In this document: positions 53,746-62,080 of the stretch, piece after piece
How the letters are laid out: every line of letters starts with the position of its first letter
Position numbering within the stretch: the stretch's first letter is position 1
Source of the DNA: JASMTM01 sp964441735
Lineage (GTDB): Bacteria; Thermotogota; Thermotogae; Petrotogales; Kosmotogaceae
Direction of reading: 5' to 3'
Assembly (NCBI GenBank): GCA_964441735.1
Contig: CAYTVB010000008.1
Span: forward strand, 1-64,000
DNA: 64,000 nt
The notes under the pieces: generated by a model
Told to the model about the DNA's origin: nothing
Database searches by the model: none
The model's input: only the letters and a program-made list of their open reading frames with translations
Made by a program: the position numbers and the translations under genes

Positions 53746-55368
53746 TTATTCCTCCTTATCTATTTTTTGGACGACTCCCTCGTCCAGATAAATTCTTAAT
53801 GGATCAGCTACCCTAAAGCTATTTCTATATATCCCATTTAGGTGATAATAGCTAGACATGTTTATTTCAAAAGGAAGCTCTAAATTACTGAGTTTTACCA
53901 GAAATAAATCTGTTCCATCGTCAAAAGAAACATTAGAGCCCCAAAACACTTTTGGTTTTGCATTTAAGATGTTTACATTTCTGCCTTCAAAAGCTTCTGG
54001 AAATTCCTTTAACTGTTTTATTGTCACATTTCGATTACTAACCCATATACTTTTACTTTGTTCCATATCTCCGTTACCGAAAGAAATCAAATGCTCTCCA
54101 TCTTTAAGTCCGGATACATTTAGCTGATATAAGTATTCATACCAGCATCCCCTCCGTAATATAGTAGGTTTGTTATCAAGTTTATTTCCATCCAGAAATA
54201 ATGATGGTGACAAATATTCTTTTAACGTTGTCACTCGAAGATTAATAATACCTGAAAGTAATCCATTCAGTGGCAAATCAAACCAGATAGAAGGTTCTTT
54301 GTCCAGTAGAAAATAACCGTAATGAGGTATCCCTCTATCCAGGGTAAAAAGTGTATATCCAAACTCTTCACCAGTTGGAGAAGGCCCTTCCCACCAGGCA
54401 CCACTAACAGCACCACACGTAATAAATGGAAAAGGTTCATCTTGAAGAACAGCCATGTGATGCAAATGACCTGAAATATTGGCATTTATTTTAAATGTGG
54501 CAAGCAATTCTATCAACTTTTTATTGTTGGGAGTATTCGCAATATCACATATAGGCTCGTGTGAAAAAACAACAATTGGAGTCCTGTTATCAACATATTT
54601 TAGATCTGCTTCAAGCCATTTAAGCTGTTTGTCATCAATTGTGTATGTAAAATCATTATTGATAATCTCATGCAAATCAAGGACTATGAAATGAACTTCA
54701 TTTCTATTAAAAGAGTAATAACTTGGCCCGAAAACTTTCTGGTAAACTGCCTTTGGATTTGGATCTGTTTTGTCAACTTCATGGTTCCCCACAGCGTAGT
54801 AAATGTCAGATCCTTCAATATCCAAATAATTCTTTACAGTTTCAAGTTGCTCAACACCTTTTTCATCTTCAATTTCTCGAATACTAGCACCCATATCACC
54901 CAGAGCAATTACAAATGAAGGTTTTATACTTTCCATTTTTTGCTTTAGTTTTTCTAAATAGATATTTGCATCATATTCCATCCATCTGTCACTTAATGCC
55001 TCAGCAAAATCTTCTTCATTCTTGGCATAATGAATGTCACTTGCTACAGCAAAATAATCATTGTCATTTTTTGTTTCAGTAAGTGGAAAGTCGTACCTGT
55101 TCGATTTTTTTGACAAGTACCATTTATCTGTTCTATAGCCGTCTGGTATGATTATGAATACGAATGGTTCTTCTGTATCCAAATTGTAGCTTCCTTGATT
55201 ATCTGTTTCAACTATTGTTATTCCATCTGAAACAAGTACACCATTTAAAACAATCTCACTGTTATCTTTAATTTCATTTTGATTTTCATCAATGAAAACA
55301 GTCCCTTCAAAGCAAAATAATACTAAACTAAACAATAATATCAAAAACACTAATAATGGTTTTCTCAT
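53746..55368 (-). CDS. Exported calcineurin-like phosphoesterase with MetallophosN and C-terminal domains
   Basis: A 540-residue exported enzyme. The signal peptide is residues 1-20. An N-terminal SdrD-B/MetallophosN-like beta domain (about 20-95, GTVFIDENQNEIKDNSE) precedes the dimetal phosphoesterase core: SDIHYA (Asp, His), LGDMG, VGNHE, VFSHEP and SGHLHHM. A C-terminal beta domain follows. It probably hydrolyses a phosphate mono- or diester outside the cytoplasmic membrane. ATG 55368 has GGAGG nine bases upstream; longer frames overlap the aldolase gene. Confidence 0.85.
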   Translation of the reverse strand: MRKPLLVFLILLFSLVLFCFEGTVFIDENQNEIKDNSEIVLNGVLVSDGITIVETDNQGSYNLDTEEPFVFIIIPDGYRTDKWYLSKKSNRYDFPLTETKNDNDYFAVASDIHYAKNEEDFAEALSDRWMEYDANIYLEKLKQKMESIKPSFVIALGDMGASIREIEDEKGVEQLETVKNYLDIEGSDIYYAVGNHEVDKTDPNPKAVYQKVFGPSYYSFNRNEVHFIVLDLHEIINNDFTYTIDDKQLKWLEADLKYVDNRTPIVVFSHEPICDIANTPNNKKLIELLATFKINANISGHLHHMAVLQDEPFPFITCGAVSGAWWEGPSPTGEEFGYTLFTLDRGIPHYGYFLLDKEPSIWFDLPLNGLLSGIINLRVTTLKEYLSPSLFLDGNKLDNKPTILRRGCWYEYLYQLNVSGLKDGEHLISFGNGDMEQSKSIWVSNRNVTIKQLKEFPEAFEGRNVNILNAKPKVFWGSNVSFDDGTDLFLVKLSNLELPFEINMSSYYHLNGIYRNSFRVADPLRIYLDEGVVQKIDKEE

Positions 55369-55382
55369 TTTAAAAACCTCCA

Positions 55383-56123
55383 TTATTTTCTGTGTACTAT
55401 TTCTACTAGTTTCTTTACATAATTGCATGGTTCTTCTGCCTGAAAACAATTCCTGCCAAAAGCAATACCTTTTGCTCCACTATTTATAGATTCCTTTGCT
55501 GTTACAAAAGCTTCTTTATCTTTTGGTCCTCCAGCTACTAATACTGGTACTGGAACAGAAGAAATAATCTTTTTAAATGAATCACTTCCTGTGTAATAGA
55601 TTTTGATAATATCTGCTCCCAACTCATAAGCAGATCTTGCTCCGATACCAATATATTCTGGATCAGTAAAATGCTCCATATTTTGAGGTAACATCTCCGC
55701 AACCAAGGGTATACCTTTTCTATTACATTCTTCAGCAATTTTTGCGATTAAGCATAGTGATTGATTTTCTCCATCACCTGCAACGAAACCCATAACAATT
55801 ACAGCGTCAGCTCCTAATTCGAGAGCATGACTAACAGATGTTGTTTGCCTATGGTAGTCAAATTGTGTACTATAGCTTGTTGAAGCTCCAGTAATTCTTA
55901 AGATGACGCTTACATTCTTTGGGATAAGGTCACAATGTTTTTCTAGAATACCGGGGTTAATTATTATTGCATCAGGATTACCTGCTGTGATGTTTTTCAA
56001 GGTTTCGGGCATATCTTTAATACCATCAATTGCTCCCTGAAATTGTCCATGGTCTATAGCAATAACAACACTTTTACCATCCTTATCAAAAATTCTGTTC
56101 ATTCTTATTATTTTTCCTGACAT
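55383..56123 (-). CDS. Class I aldolase family protein (FbaB/LsrF/DeoC type)
   Basis: A 246-residue TIM barrel of the DeoC/LsrF/archaeal-type FbaB family. VVIAIDHGQFQGAIDG is the conserved start, and the Schiff-base lysine is in ADIIKIYYTGS. VPVLVAGGPK and GAKGIAFGRNCFQAE form the phosphate site. It likely splits or thiolyses a phosphorylated keto sugar, perhaps the product of the PfkB kinase in the cluster. It is the first gene of the large minus-strand cluster, behind overlapping palindromes. GAGGAGG precedes the ATG. Confidence 0.85.
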   Translation of the reverse strand: MSGKIIRMNRIFDKDGKSVVIAIDHGQFQGAIDGIKDMPETLKNITAGNPDAIIINPGILEKHCDLIPKNVSVILRITGASTSYSTQFDYHRQTTSVSHALELGADAVIVMGFVAGDGENQSLCLIAKIAEECNRKGIPLVAEMLPQNMEHFTDPEYIGIGARSAYELGADIIKIYYTGSDSFKKIISSVPVPVLVAGGPKDKEAFVTAKESINSGAKGIAFGRNCFQAEEPCNYVKKLVEIVHRK

Positions 56124-56141
56124 TTAATAACCTCCTCACAA

Positions 56142-56166
56142 ATGTGCAGCACATATGTGCATTATA
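56142..56166 (-). promoter_or_regulatory. Overlapping palindromes and -10 box before the aldolase gene
   Basis: ATGTGCAGCACAT (56142-56154) and GCACATATGTGC (56149-56160) are palindromes sharing one half-site. They directly follow a minus-strand TATAAT box (56161-56166), so they cover the expected transcription start. This is a likely operator for the SorC-type regulator of the cluster. No -35 match at the right distance was seen. Confidence 0.55.
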
Positions 56167-56270
56167 CGATAAGTATATTTCACTTTTCTTAATTTAGTTA
56201 CATATATATTTCTTACTGGGAAAAACCTATTTTCACAACAAGATTTTTTACTCTGAATATTTATTTGTGG

Positions 56271-56279
56271 TGATATAAT
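56271..56279 (+). promoter_or_regulatory. Extended -10 promoter of the P-loop kinase-like gene
   Basis: TGATATAAT matches TGnTATAAT and lies 35 bases before the TTG start at 56315. No good -35 element is seen. Confidence 0.5.
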
Positions 56280-56314
56280 AGTTCAAAATTCTGTTAATAA
56301 AGTGGTGATCTAGA

Positions 56315-58063
56315 TTGAGAACCATTATTTTGGACGGAAACATTTCCTATAAAGCTGTTTCTCAAATATTAAACTCAAAGGTTTTGAAGCAATTAATAGA
56401 GGAAATAATTTATGACTGTGTAAAGAGGAATTGCGAACTTATGCCATTTTTAAATAAATTCAAAAACAAAGGAAGAAAATATGACATTTATTCCATTATG
56501 CATTTGATGCAGTCCTTATTCATGAATAAGCTGGAGTATGTTGACACATCCAGTTATTACAACTTTCCCGATGTGAAAGAATATAAAGAATCACTGGCAA
56601 TTTTCGTGGAGAAGCTTTACAATGCCTGGAGAACAAAACACCGTTTTATGATCAAGTATGAAAAATATACTGAAGGAGGATCAAAGTACTACAAGCAGAT
56701 GATGCTTGCTGAAAGCAATTCTGAGTTGAAAAATCTTGTCCTGTCTACCTACAGGCAGATTCTCAGAAATGTTTCTGACGAAAGGTTGAAGATTCTCAGA
56801 CAACTCCCAGGAGGAGCTCAAACAGGGTTTCTTGTGGATACATTGAAACTTTTCGATAAGAGTATTATTGAGAAATGTTCCCAGCTTAAGAAAATGAAGT
56901 TCATCTGGAGCGCTGTTTTTCAACCACCGGTTGTATTTCATACCAGATCAAATAAAAGAAGTGGGCTGTTCAAAGTAGTTGATAAGCCCATAATGAAAAA
57001 CTTAAAGCTTCACAAGCCAAAAGACTGGTATGTGTTGCCAATATTTGTTGGGAAGAAATTGATTTATGTAGTTACCTATAAAGATTATCTTTCACACACT
57101 GCAGGTCTTTGCAATTTATTCGAACTGGGAGACCTTGAAAGACTCAAAAAAGTTAAAGCTCAGGCTATCTATTTCTTTGGTATGGAAAACGAATTCTTTA
57201 ATAATGAAGAAGAAGCAAACGGGATAATTTTTAAAGAAGATGATGGAACATACATCGGATTGGTTGGCAGATATGACTACACGGACTACTTCGGATATAT
57301 GAAGAAGATTATTCTCACTCTTCACAATTTGATTGTCATAGATGAATTACATTTACCCGTTCACGGGGCGTTGGCGAAAATAAAACTCAAAAATGAAAAA
57401 CAGTTCAATGTTATGATCATGGGCGATAGCGGAGCTGGAAAATCTGAAACAATCGATGCACTGAACAGACTTGGCGAACACGTTTCTGATGTAGAGATTG
57501 TAATAGACGATATGGGATCACTGGAAATTATCGAAGACAAAGTCATTGCCTTTGGAACCGAAACAGGCGCCTTTGTCAGGCTTGACGATTTACAGCCAGG
57601 ATACGCATACTCAGCAATGGATAGAAGTATTTTTATGAATCCCGAAGAGCACAACGCCCGCGTTATAGTGCCTTATTCTAACTACGAGGAGATAATAAAA
57701 CCTACCAAGGTTGATCTTTTCCTTTATGCAAATAATTATGAAAAGAAAGGTAAAGATCAAAAAGCGCTCACTTCTTTTGATTCAGAAGAAGAAGCGTACA
57801 ATGTTCTTTCCAGCGGCATAAGAAGAGCAAAGGGGACAACCTCTGAGGAAGGATTAACAAGAAGTTACTTTGCAAATCCCTTTGGAGCGGTACAAAGAAA
57901 AGAAACGCACGATAAAATTGCCAGGCATTTTATTCATAAAATGTTTGAAAACAATATATTTGTAGGTGAGTTGAAAACTCAGTTAGGAATTGATGGTTAT
58001 GAAGAAAAGGGTCCTTTAGAAGCTGCAAAGGATTTGTTGGATTTTCTGATAGATAATAAATGA
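56315..58063 (+). CDS. Large P-loop protein related to PEP carboxykinase/HPr kinase
   Basis: A 582-residue protein. The first 340 residues are helical and not recognised. Residues 370-377 form the P-loop GDSGAGKS, followed by DVEIVIDDMGS (metal-binding Asp pair), AFGTETGAFVRLDDL, and NARVIVPYSNYEEI, an order that recalls the kinase folds of PEPCK and HPr kinase/phosphorylase. It is too different from true PEPCK to claim that reaction. The start is TTG with GTGGTGAT before it. It is convergent with the helicase cassette, 37 bases apart. The phosphoryl acceptor is unknown. Confidence 0.6.
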   Translation: MRTIILDGNISYKAVSQILNSKVLKQLIEEIIYDCVKRNCELMPFLNKFKNKGRKYDIYSIMHLMQSLFMNKLEYVDTSSYYNFPDVKEYKESLAIFVEKLYNAWRTKHRFMIKYEKYTEGGSKYYKQMMLAESNSELKNLVLSTYRQILRNVSDERLKILRQLPGGAQTGFLVDTLKLFDKSIIEKCSQLKKMKFIWSAVFQPPVVFHTRSNKRSGLFKVVDKPIMKNLKLHKPKDWYVLPIFVGKKLIYVVTYKDYLSHTAGLCNLFELGDLERLKKVKAQAIYFFGMENEFFNNEEEANGIIFKEDDGTYIGLVGRYDYTDYFGYMKKIILTLHNLIVIDELHLPVHGALAKIKLKNEKQFNVMIMGDSGAGKSETIDALNRLGEHVSDVEIVIDDMGSLEIIEDKVIAFGTETGAFVRLDDLQPGYAYSAMDRSIFMNPEEHNARVIVPYSNYEEIIKPTKVDLFLYANNYEKKGKDQKALTSFDSEEEAYNVLSSGIRRAKGTTSEEGLTRSYFANPFGAVQRKETHDKIARHFIHKMFENNIFVGELKTQLGIDGYEEKGPLEAAKDLLDFLIDNK

Positions 58064-58100
58064 ACTTGGAGTCAGAAGTAAAAATTAGAGTAATTTTTTT

Positions 58101-60236
58101 CTATGAATCGATAATATTTTGACAGACTCGTTCATCTATGATGAACTCTGCCTGTGATTTGGCAATAATATGATCGTCAGCATAATCCTTCAAAGAATCA
58201 CCAAGCTGATTGTAAAGGTACTTCATGGTTTTTGGGGTATCCATGATGTACATGGTGATAAGGTGAGAAAGCTCTTTCCTGTCTTTACTTGCCAGTTCTT
58301 TTAGCAGTTCAAGGTAATATTCGGGATCCTTTTTGCCTTTAATAAACAGCATTCGCCAATCTCTTCTTACACTCTTTACGCCCTGTATGTTTAGCAATAT
58401 GGAGGCAAAAAGATTCCCCAGATCACCGAAATATGTGTACAACGTAGTTCCCTTTTTCTCGGGATCGTATTCGCAACATCTTACTGGTTGCTTGCTTATC
58501 GTATCGGATTCCTGATCAATGATATTTTGTAGCTGCTCCTTTAACGAACGTGAACAGATAACCGTTTCCGGGATTTTTCGGGATATTATCGCCTTCCTTA
58601 TGGCCTGGGCAAAATCATATTCTATCCTTGCTCCCAGACTCATCCAGTCAGGGACACGTGTGCTATGAGCTTCTTCCACTATTATCTTCAATTTAGAATC
58701 ATCTATTCGAGTAACCTTCCAACCATGATTTGCAAGATTAAAAATAGCTTCGCCTTTACTTTCTCTCTCCTGCTTCAGAACCTGAACAAAAATGGGTTGT
58801 AATGTACCGACTTCTGTTCCCCTATGCACCACCTGATATTCAATAGATCCAGGGAAAAGAACTACAAATCCCATTTTTTTTGCCCCGACTTCAATAACCT
58901 CGTTTGTTTTGTCACCGGCTAATAATTCACCGGATGGATTCCTGAACAAATAACCTTTTTCAACTAAATAGTCAGTAACGGCTTTGAAATCTTCTTTCCC
59001 AATTTTTTTGAAAGGTCTGGCTTTAAGTAGTTGAGCCAGTTCTTCCTTCTTGAGCTTTCCCCTTTCATAGGAAAAAGATATGAGCTGGTGCGCAAGAAGC
59101 TGAGGATAGTAATCGAGCGGAAAGATCCCTTCGACAACATCATCTTCAAGCATTTGAGAAACTCCCAGCAATCTCATTTGACTGTCGTAATCTCTGGCTA
59201 TGACCCACGCTTTTGTGTGTGAGCTCTTACGACCAGCCCGTCCAATTTTCTGAACAAAGGAGGCGTTTGTATATGGAACATCAAGGAACAGTACCAGGTC
59301 AATATCTCCAATATCTATTCCCATTTCGAGGGTGGATGTTGCAATTATTACCATTGTTTTTCTTTTTGCCTTAAATCTACTTTCCACATGTTCTCTGAGT
59401 TCTTTAGAAACCGAACTGTGATGAGTCAGAGCATGAACACCATTTTCGTTGAGTATTCTCGAGTATTTCTCAACATTTTTTCTTGAATCGGTAAAAATAA
59501 TTATCTTTCTGTTTTCTTTACTCTGAAGATGTTTCACAAGCTTTGCTATTTCTATTTCATCTTCATGTACCACATGAATACTTTTTGTCCGTTGTTTGGA
59601 GTTGGATACAATGACCGGAGGTAATTCACTACCACCGACAAACCAGTCAAGTATTTCATTTATGCTTCCAACCGTAGCAGACATGGCTATTCGCTGCAAC
59701 CTGTATTCCGTATACAGCTGCAATCTCTCAAGAAGACACACCATCTGGCTGCCTCTGGGACTGGCAGCAAAATTATGAACCTCATCGGCCACTACAAATC
59801 TTAGATTGCTAAATGTTTCACCGGGAACCTTTTTAGATGTCAGCATGCCTTCCATTGATTCTGGCGTTGTAACCAGTATGGAAGCCTTCGAGATGGCGTG
59901 CTTTTTATCTGTGAATGATACTTCTCCATGCCATCTGGCGACATCAAAACCAAAGGGTTTGAATATATCCATCAGCCTGTTCGTTATATCGTTTATCAGA
60001 GCCTTCAATGGAGCAAAATATATACAGCGGATTCCAGGTGCTTTGTCCTTTAGCATAAGATCGAGGATGGGAATCATCGCCGCTTCTGTTTTTCCAGAGG
60101 CCGTTCCTGACTCAATGAGAACGTTGTTGCCTTCAAGTATTTGAGGTATCGCTTTTTTTTGAACCTCTGTAAAACTCAACCATCTGAGATCGTTTTTTAT
60201 AAAATTTTCAACCTTGCCGTCTAGATGCTTACTCAT
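58101..60236 (-). CDS. Lhr-type DEAD/DEAH-box helicase
   Basis: A 711-residue superfamily 2 helicase. Motifs in order: SGTASGKTEA (Walker A, Lys49), FAPLKALI, TTPESME, ADEVHNF (DEVH box), MSATVGS, IIFTDSRKNVEK, STLEMGIDIGDID and QKIGRAGR. A winged-helix and Lhr-core-like part fills residues 400-711. It should unwind or translocate on DNA or RNA using ATP. In BREX systems a related Lhr-like protein (BrxHI) goes with BrxD. ATG 60236 overlaps the ATPase gene's stop by eight bases; upstream in-frame ATGs lie inside that gene. Confidence 0.88.
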   Translation of the reverse strand: MSKHLDGKVENFIKNDLRWLSFTEVQKKAIPQILEGNNVLIESGTASGKTEAAMIPILDLMLKDKAPGIRCIYFAPLKALINDITNRLMDIFKPFGFDVARWHGEVSFTDKKHAISKASILVTTPESMEGMLTSKKVPGETFSNLRFVVADEVHNFAASPRGSQMVCLLERLQLYTEYRLQRIAMSATVGSINEILDWFVGGSELPPVIVSNSKQRTKSIHVVHEDEIEIAKLVKHLQSKENRKIIIFTDSRKNVEKYSRILNENGVHALTHHSSVSKELREHVESRFKAKRKTMVIIATSTLEMGIDIGDIDLVLFLDVPYTNASFVQKIGRAGRKSSHTKAWVIARDYDSQMRLLGVSQMLEDDVVEGIFPLDYYPQLLAHQLISFSYERGKLKKEELAQLLKARPFKKIGKEDFKAVTDYLVEKGYLFRNPSGELLAGDKTNEVIEVGAKKMGFVVLFPGSIEYQVVHRGTEVGTLQPIFVQVLKQERESKGEAIFNLANHGWKVTRIDDSKLKIIVEEAHSTRVPDWMSLGARIEYDFAQAIRKAIISRKIPETVICSRSLKEQLQNIIDQESDTISKQPVRCCEYDPEKKGTTLYTYFGDLGNLFASILLNIQGVKSVRRDWRMLFIKGKKDPEYYLELLKELASKDRKELSHLITMYIMDTPKTMKYLYNQLGDSLKDYADDHIIAKSQAEFIIDERVCQNIIDS

Positions 60237-61473
60237 CTTCATCTTCTCCATCAAATAATTCGTCGTAGTTGGCTCCGCTATCTTCACCGGTGGTTAATGC
60301 CACGGGAACCTGTTCGAGAACATCATCGATAGCACTGGGTGAATCTTTGACTCTGTCGAGTACTTCAACCAGCCATTTAATTATTCTCCTTGGAGCTATG
60401 GAAATCTCTCCCTGTGAATCCGAAAATTTACTAACTGCATGTTTCTGTATTTGTTTTAACTTTTCAGAACCGAGATTCGCTGAATAGGATTCTTCATAAA
60501 GCGATGTAAATTTTTCCACAACTTCCTTAACATCTCCTGGTTTCAAATACCCCATCTCAATTACTATCGATTCACTTGTTTGAACCTGAGTTTCACTCTT
60601 TATCCTGTCATATAGAGCTGAATACGATTTAATGCCTTTACTGGCGTCTTCCAGCCAGTCCATTGTGCCCAGCCATATGCTGTATATACCCTTTATCTCA
60701 CCACCCGGAAGTTTATCGAAGATATCCCTGAGGTGGTTGTAGGTTTTACCCCGTATGTCAGATCTGCACTGCCTTAGATTCTCAAGTTCATCCATCACAA
60801 GAAGCAACCCTTGAATAACTCCCAGACTTCTCATAAGGCTCATAAAATTATCCAAAAAGTTCCAGCCATCGTCTTCCAAAAAATGCGTTATACCATACTG
60901 TCTTAACTCTCTCTTTTCAATCTTATCTCCATAAAGATAGGCCAGCAGATGACCGTTATTCTTCTTGTTAATGAAGTTATGTAGATACGCTGCGCAAATA
61001 TCGATTAAAAATCCACCGCTAATCTTTTCTTCATTCTTCAAATACTTTCCTATCTGTTCTATGCTGAATTCTTTTATGTTTTCGCCATGTTTTTCTTCCA
61101 TCTTCTCTGCCCATGTGTTCATTATGAATTCAAGGGGATTGTCTTCAAATCCTGCAAATTTTAGATTCCTCATAATAGTTTTAAAGAATTCATCCTGCTT
61201 ATAAATTCCCTTATAATCTTTCTCTGTCAACGAAGAATAAAGAAATGCCTTCTGACTCGCCACACTTATCGCATACTTGGCAAGGGTTGTTTTTCCATAC
61301 CCATAATCACCCATAAAAATCCTGATTTTACTCATATTCGTCTGAGATATGTAATCAATATCATTTTCAATTAGCTTTTTTTCATTGTCCCTTCCAATGA
61401 TCATGTTGAAAGCATATTCTTCAGGGATAGCTACTCCCGCTCTTATCGCATCAAACATTGGTCTATAGTCCAT
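60229..61473 (-). CDS. BrxD-like P-loop ATPase (DUF2791 type)
   Basis: A 414-residue ATPase. The N-terminus MDYRPMFDAIRAGVAIPEEY and IIGRDNEKKLI are typical of BrxD/DUF2791 proteins. Walker A is FMGDYGYGKTTL (Lys61), and Walker B is LLLVMDELENL (Asp228-Glu229). The tail is very acidic (DELFDGEDEDE). It likely powers or regulates the helicase encoded directly downstream. ATG 61473 has AGAGGTGAT before it and overlaps the previous gene by 11 bases. No BREX genes brxL, pglZ or pglX are visible. Confidence 0.82.
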   Translation of the reverse strand: MDYRPMFDAIRAGVAIPEEYAFNMIIGRDNEKKLIENDIDYISQTNMSKIRIFMGDYGYGKTTLAKYAISVASQKAFLYSSLTEKDYKGIYKQDEFFKTIMRNLKFAGFEDNPLEFIMNTWAEKMEEKHGENIKEFSIEQIGKYLKNEEKISGGFLIDICAAYLHNFINKKNNGHLLAYLYGDKIEKRELRQYGITHFLEDDGWNFLDNFMSLMRSLGVIQGLLLVMDELENLRQCRSDIRGKTYNHLRDIFDKLPGGEIKGIYSIWLGTMDWLEDASKGIKSYSALYDRIKSETQVQTSESIVIEMGYLKPGDVKEVVEKFTSLYEESYSANLGSEKLKQIQKHAVSKFSDSQGEISIAPRRIIKWLVEVLDRVKDSPSAIDDVLEQVPVALTTGEDSGANYDELFDGEDEDE

Positions 61474-62080
61474 CTGAATCACCTCTAACCTCAATTAAGA
61501 CGCATCTGTTTCTGGCTGTCGGGGTTACATACAGCTCTATGCCTTCAGATGCTGTACGTCCACTTTTTGCTCTGAAACCGGTGAGATAGAAATATCTTGA
61601 AAAGAATTTTTCTATCTCTAGTGGTGGAGTAATATTCCAGAAAAGGCACAGATGCTTCGTATAATCCAAAAATTCTTTTATTGTTATATATTTTTTGTCG
61701 CAGAGTATCTTTATCTGTTCCATAGATGTTTTGAAAAGCTTTATGTATGTTTGAATTTTCCTGTCCACTGAATTTAGAAAATAAGATACCCTGCTTTCAA
61801 TAAATTCCACTGATTGTAACAATGTCGCTTCGTTTATCTTCAACTGGTTCGCGATTTCAGCTGTATCCGGTGTCACTTGCTCTATGTGTTTTATGTAAAG
61901 GTATTTAATTACAGCTTTGGTCGTTTTATTCCAGGTTCCGGAAGGCAATATGCCACCTTCCTTAGCGAGTTTTAGTCCAAATTTCCGATAGCGTTTCCAG
62001 TCTCCATCGAAGATGCGCCGATACTTCTCTTCGATTTTATTATCCATAGGAATTTCACCAAACTCATTCATTAAGCTCAC
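61463..62080 (-). CDS. Unrecognised helical protein of the helicase cassette
   Basis: A 205-residue, mostly helical protein. EKYRRIFDGDWKRYRKFGLKL, TPDTAEIANQLKINEATLLQS (a possible winged-helix or helix-turn-helix) and a C-terminal beta piece GIELYVTPTARNRCVLIEV are visible. No known domain is recognised. The start is GTG 62080 after AAAGGA; ATG 62071 or ATG 62047 (after GGTGA) are alternatives. It overlaps both neighbours (17 and 11 bases), so it is translated together with them. A DNA-binding adaptor for the ATPase is a guess based on position only. Confidence 0.6.
   Translation of the reverse strand: MSLMNEFGEIPMDNKIEEKYRRIFDGDWKRYRKFGLKLAKEGGILPSGTWNKTTKAVIKYLYIKHIEQVTPDTAEIANQLKINEATLLQSVEFIESRVSYFLNSVDRKIQTYIKLFKTSMEQIKILCDKKYITIKEFLDYTKHLCLFWNITPPLEIEKFFSRYFYLTGFRAKSGRTASEGIELYVTPTARNRCVLIEVRGDSDGL

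Noticed and set aside
55369..55449. N-terminal extension of the phosphoesterase overlapping the aldolase gene
   Set aside because: The ATG at 55368 has a proper GGAGG site and starts a signal peptide; the extension would hide it.
58067..58078. Shared 12-mer TTGGAGTCAGAA also found at 19373
   Set aside because: The match does not extend and has no inverted partner here; it may be chance in AT-rich DNA.
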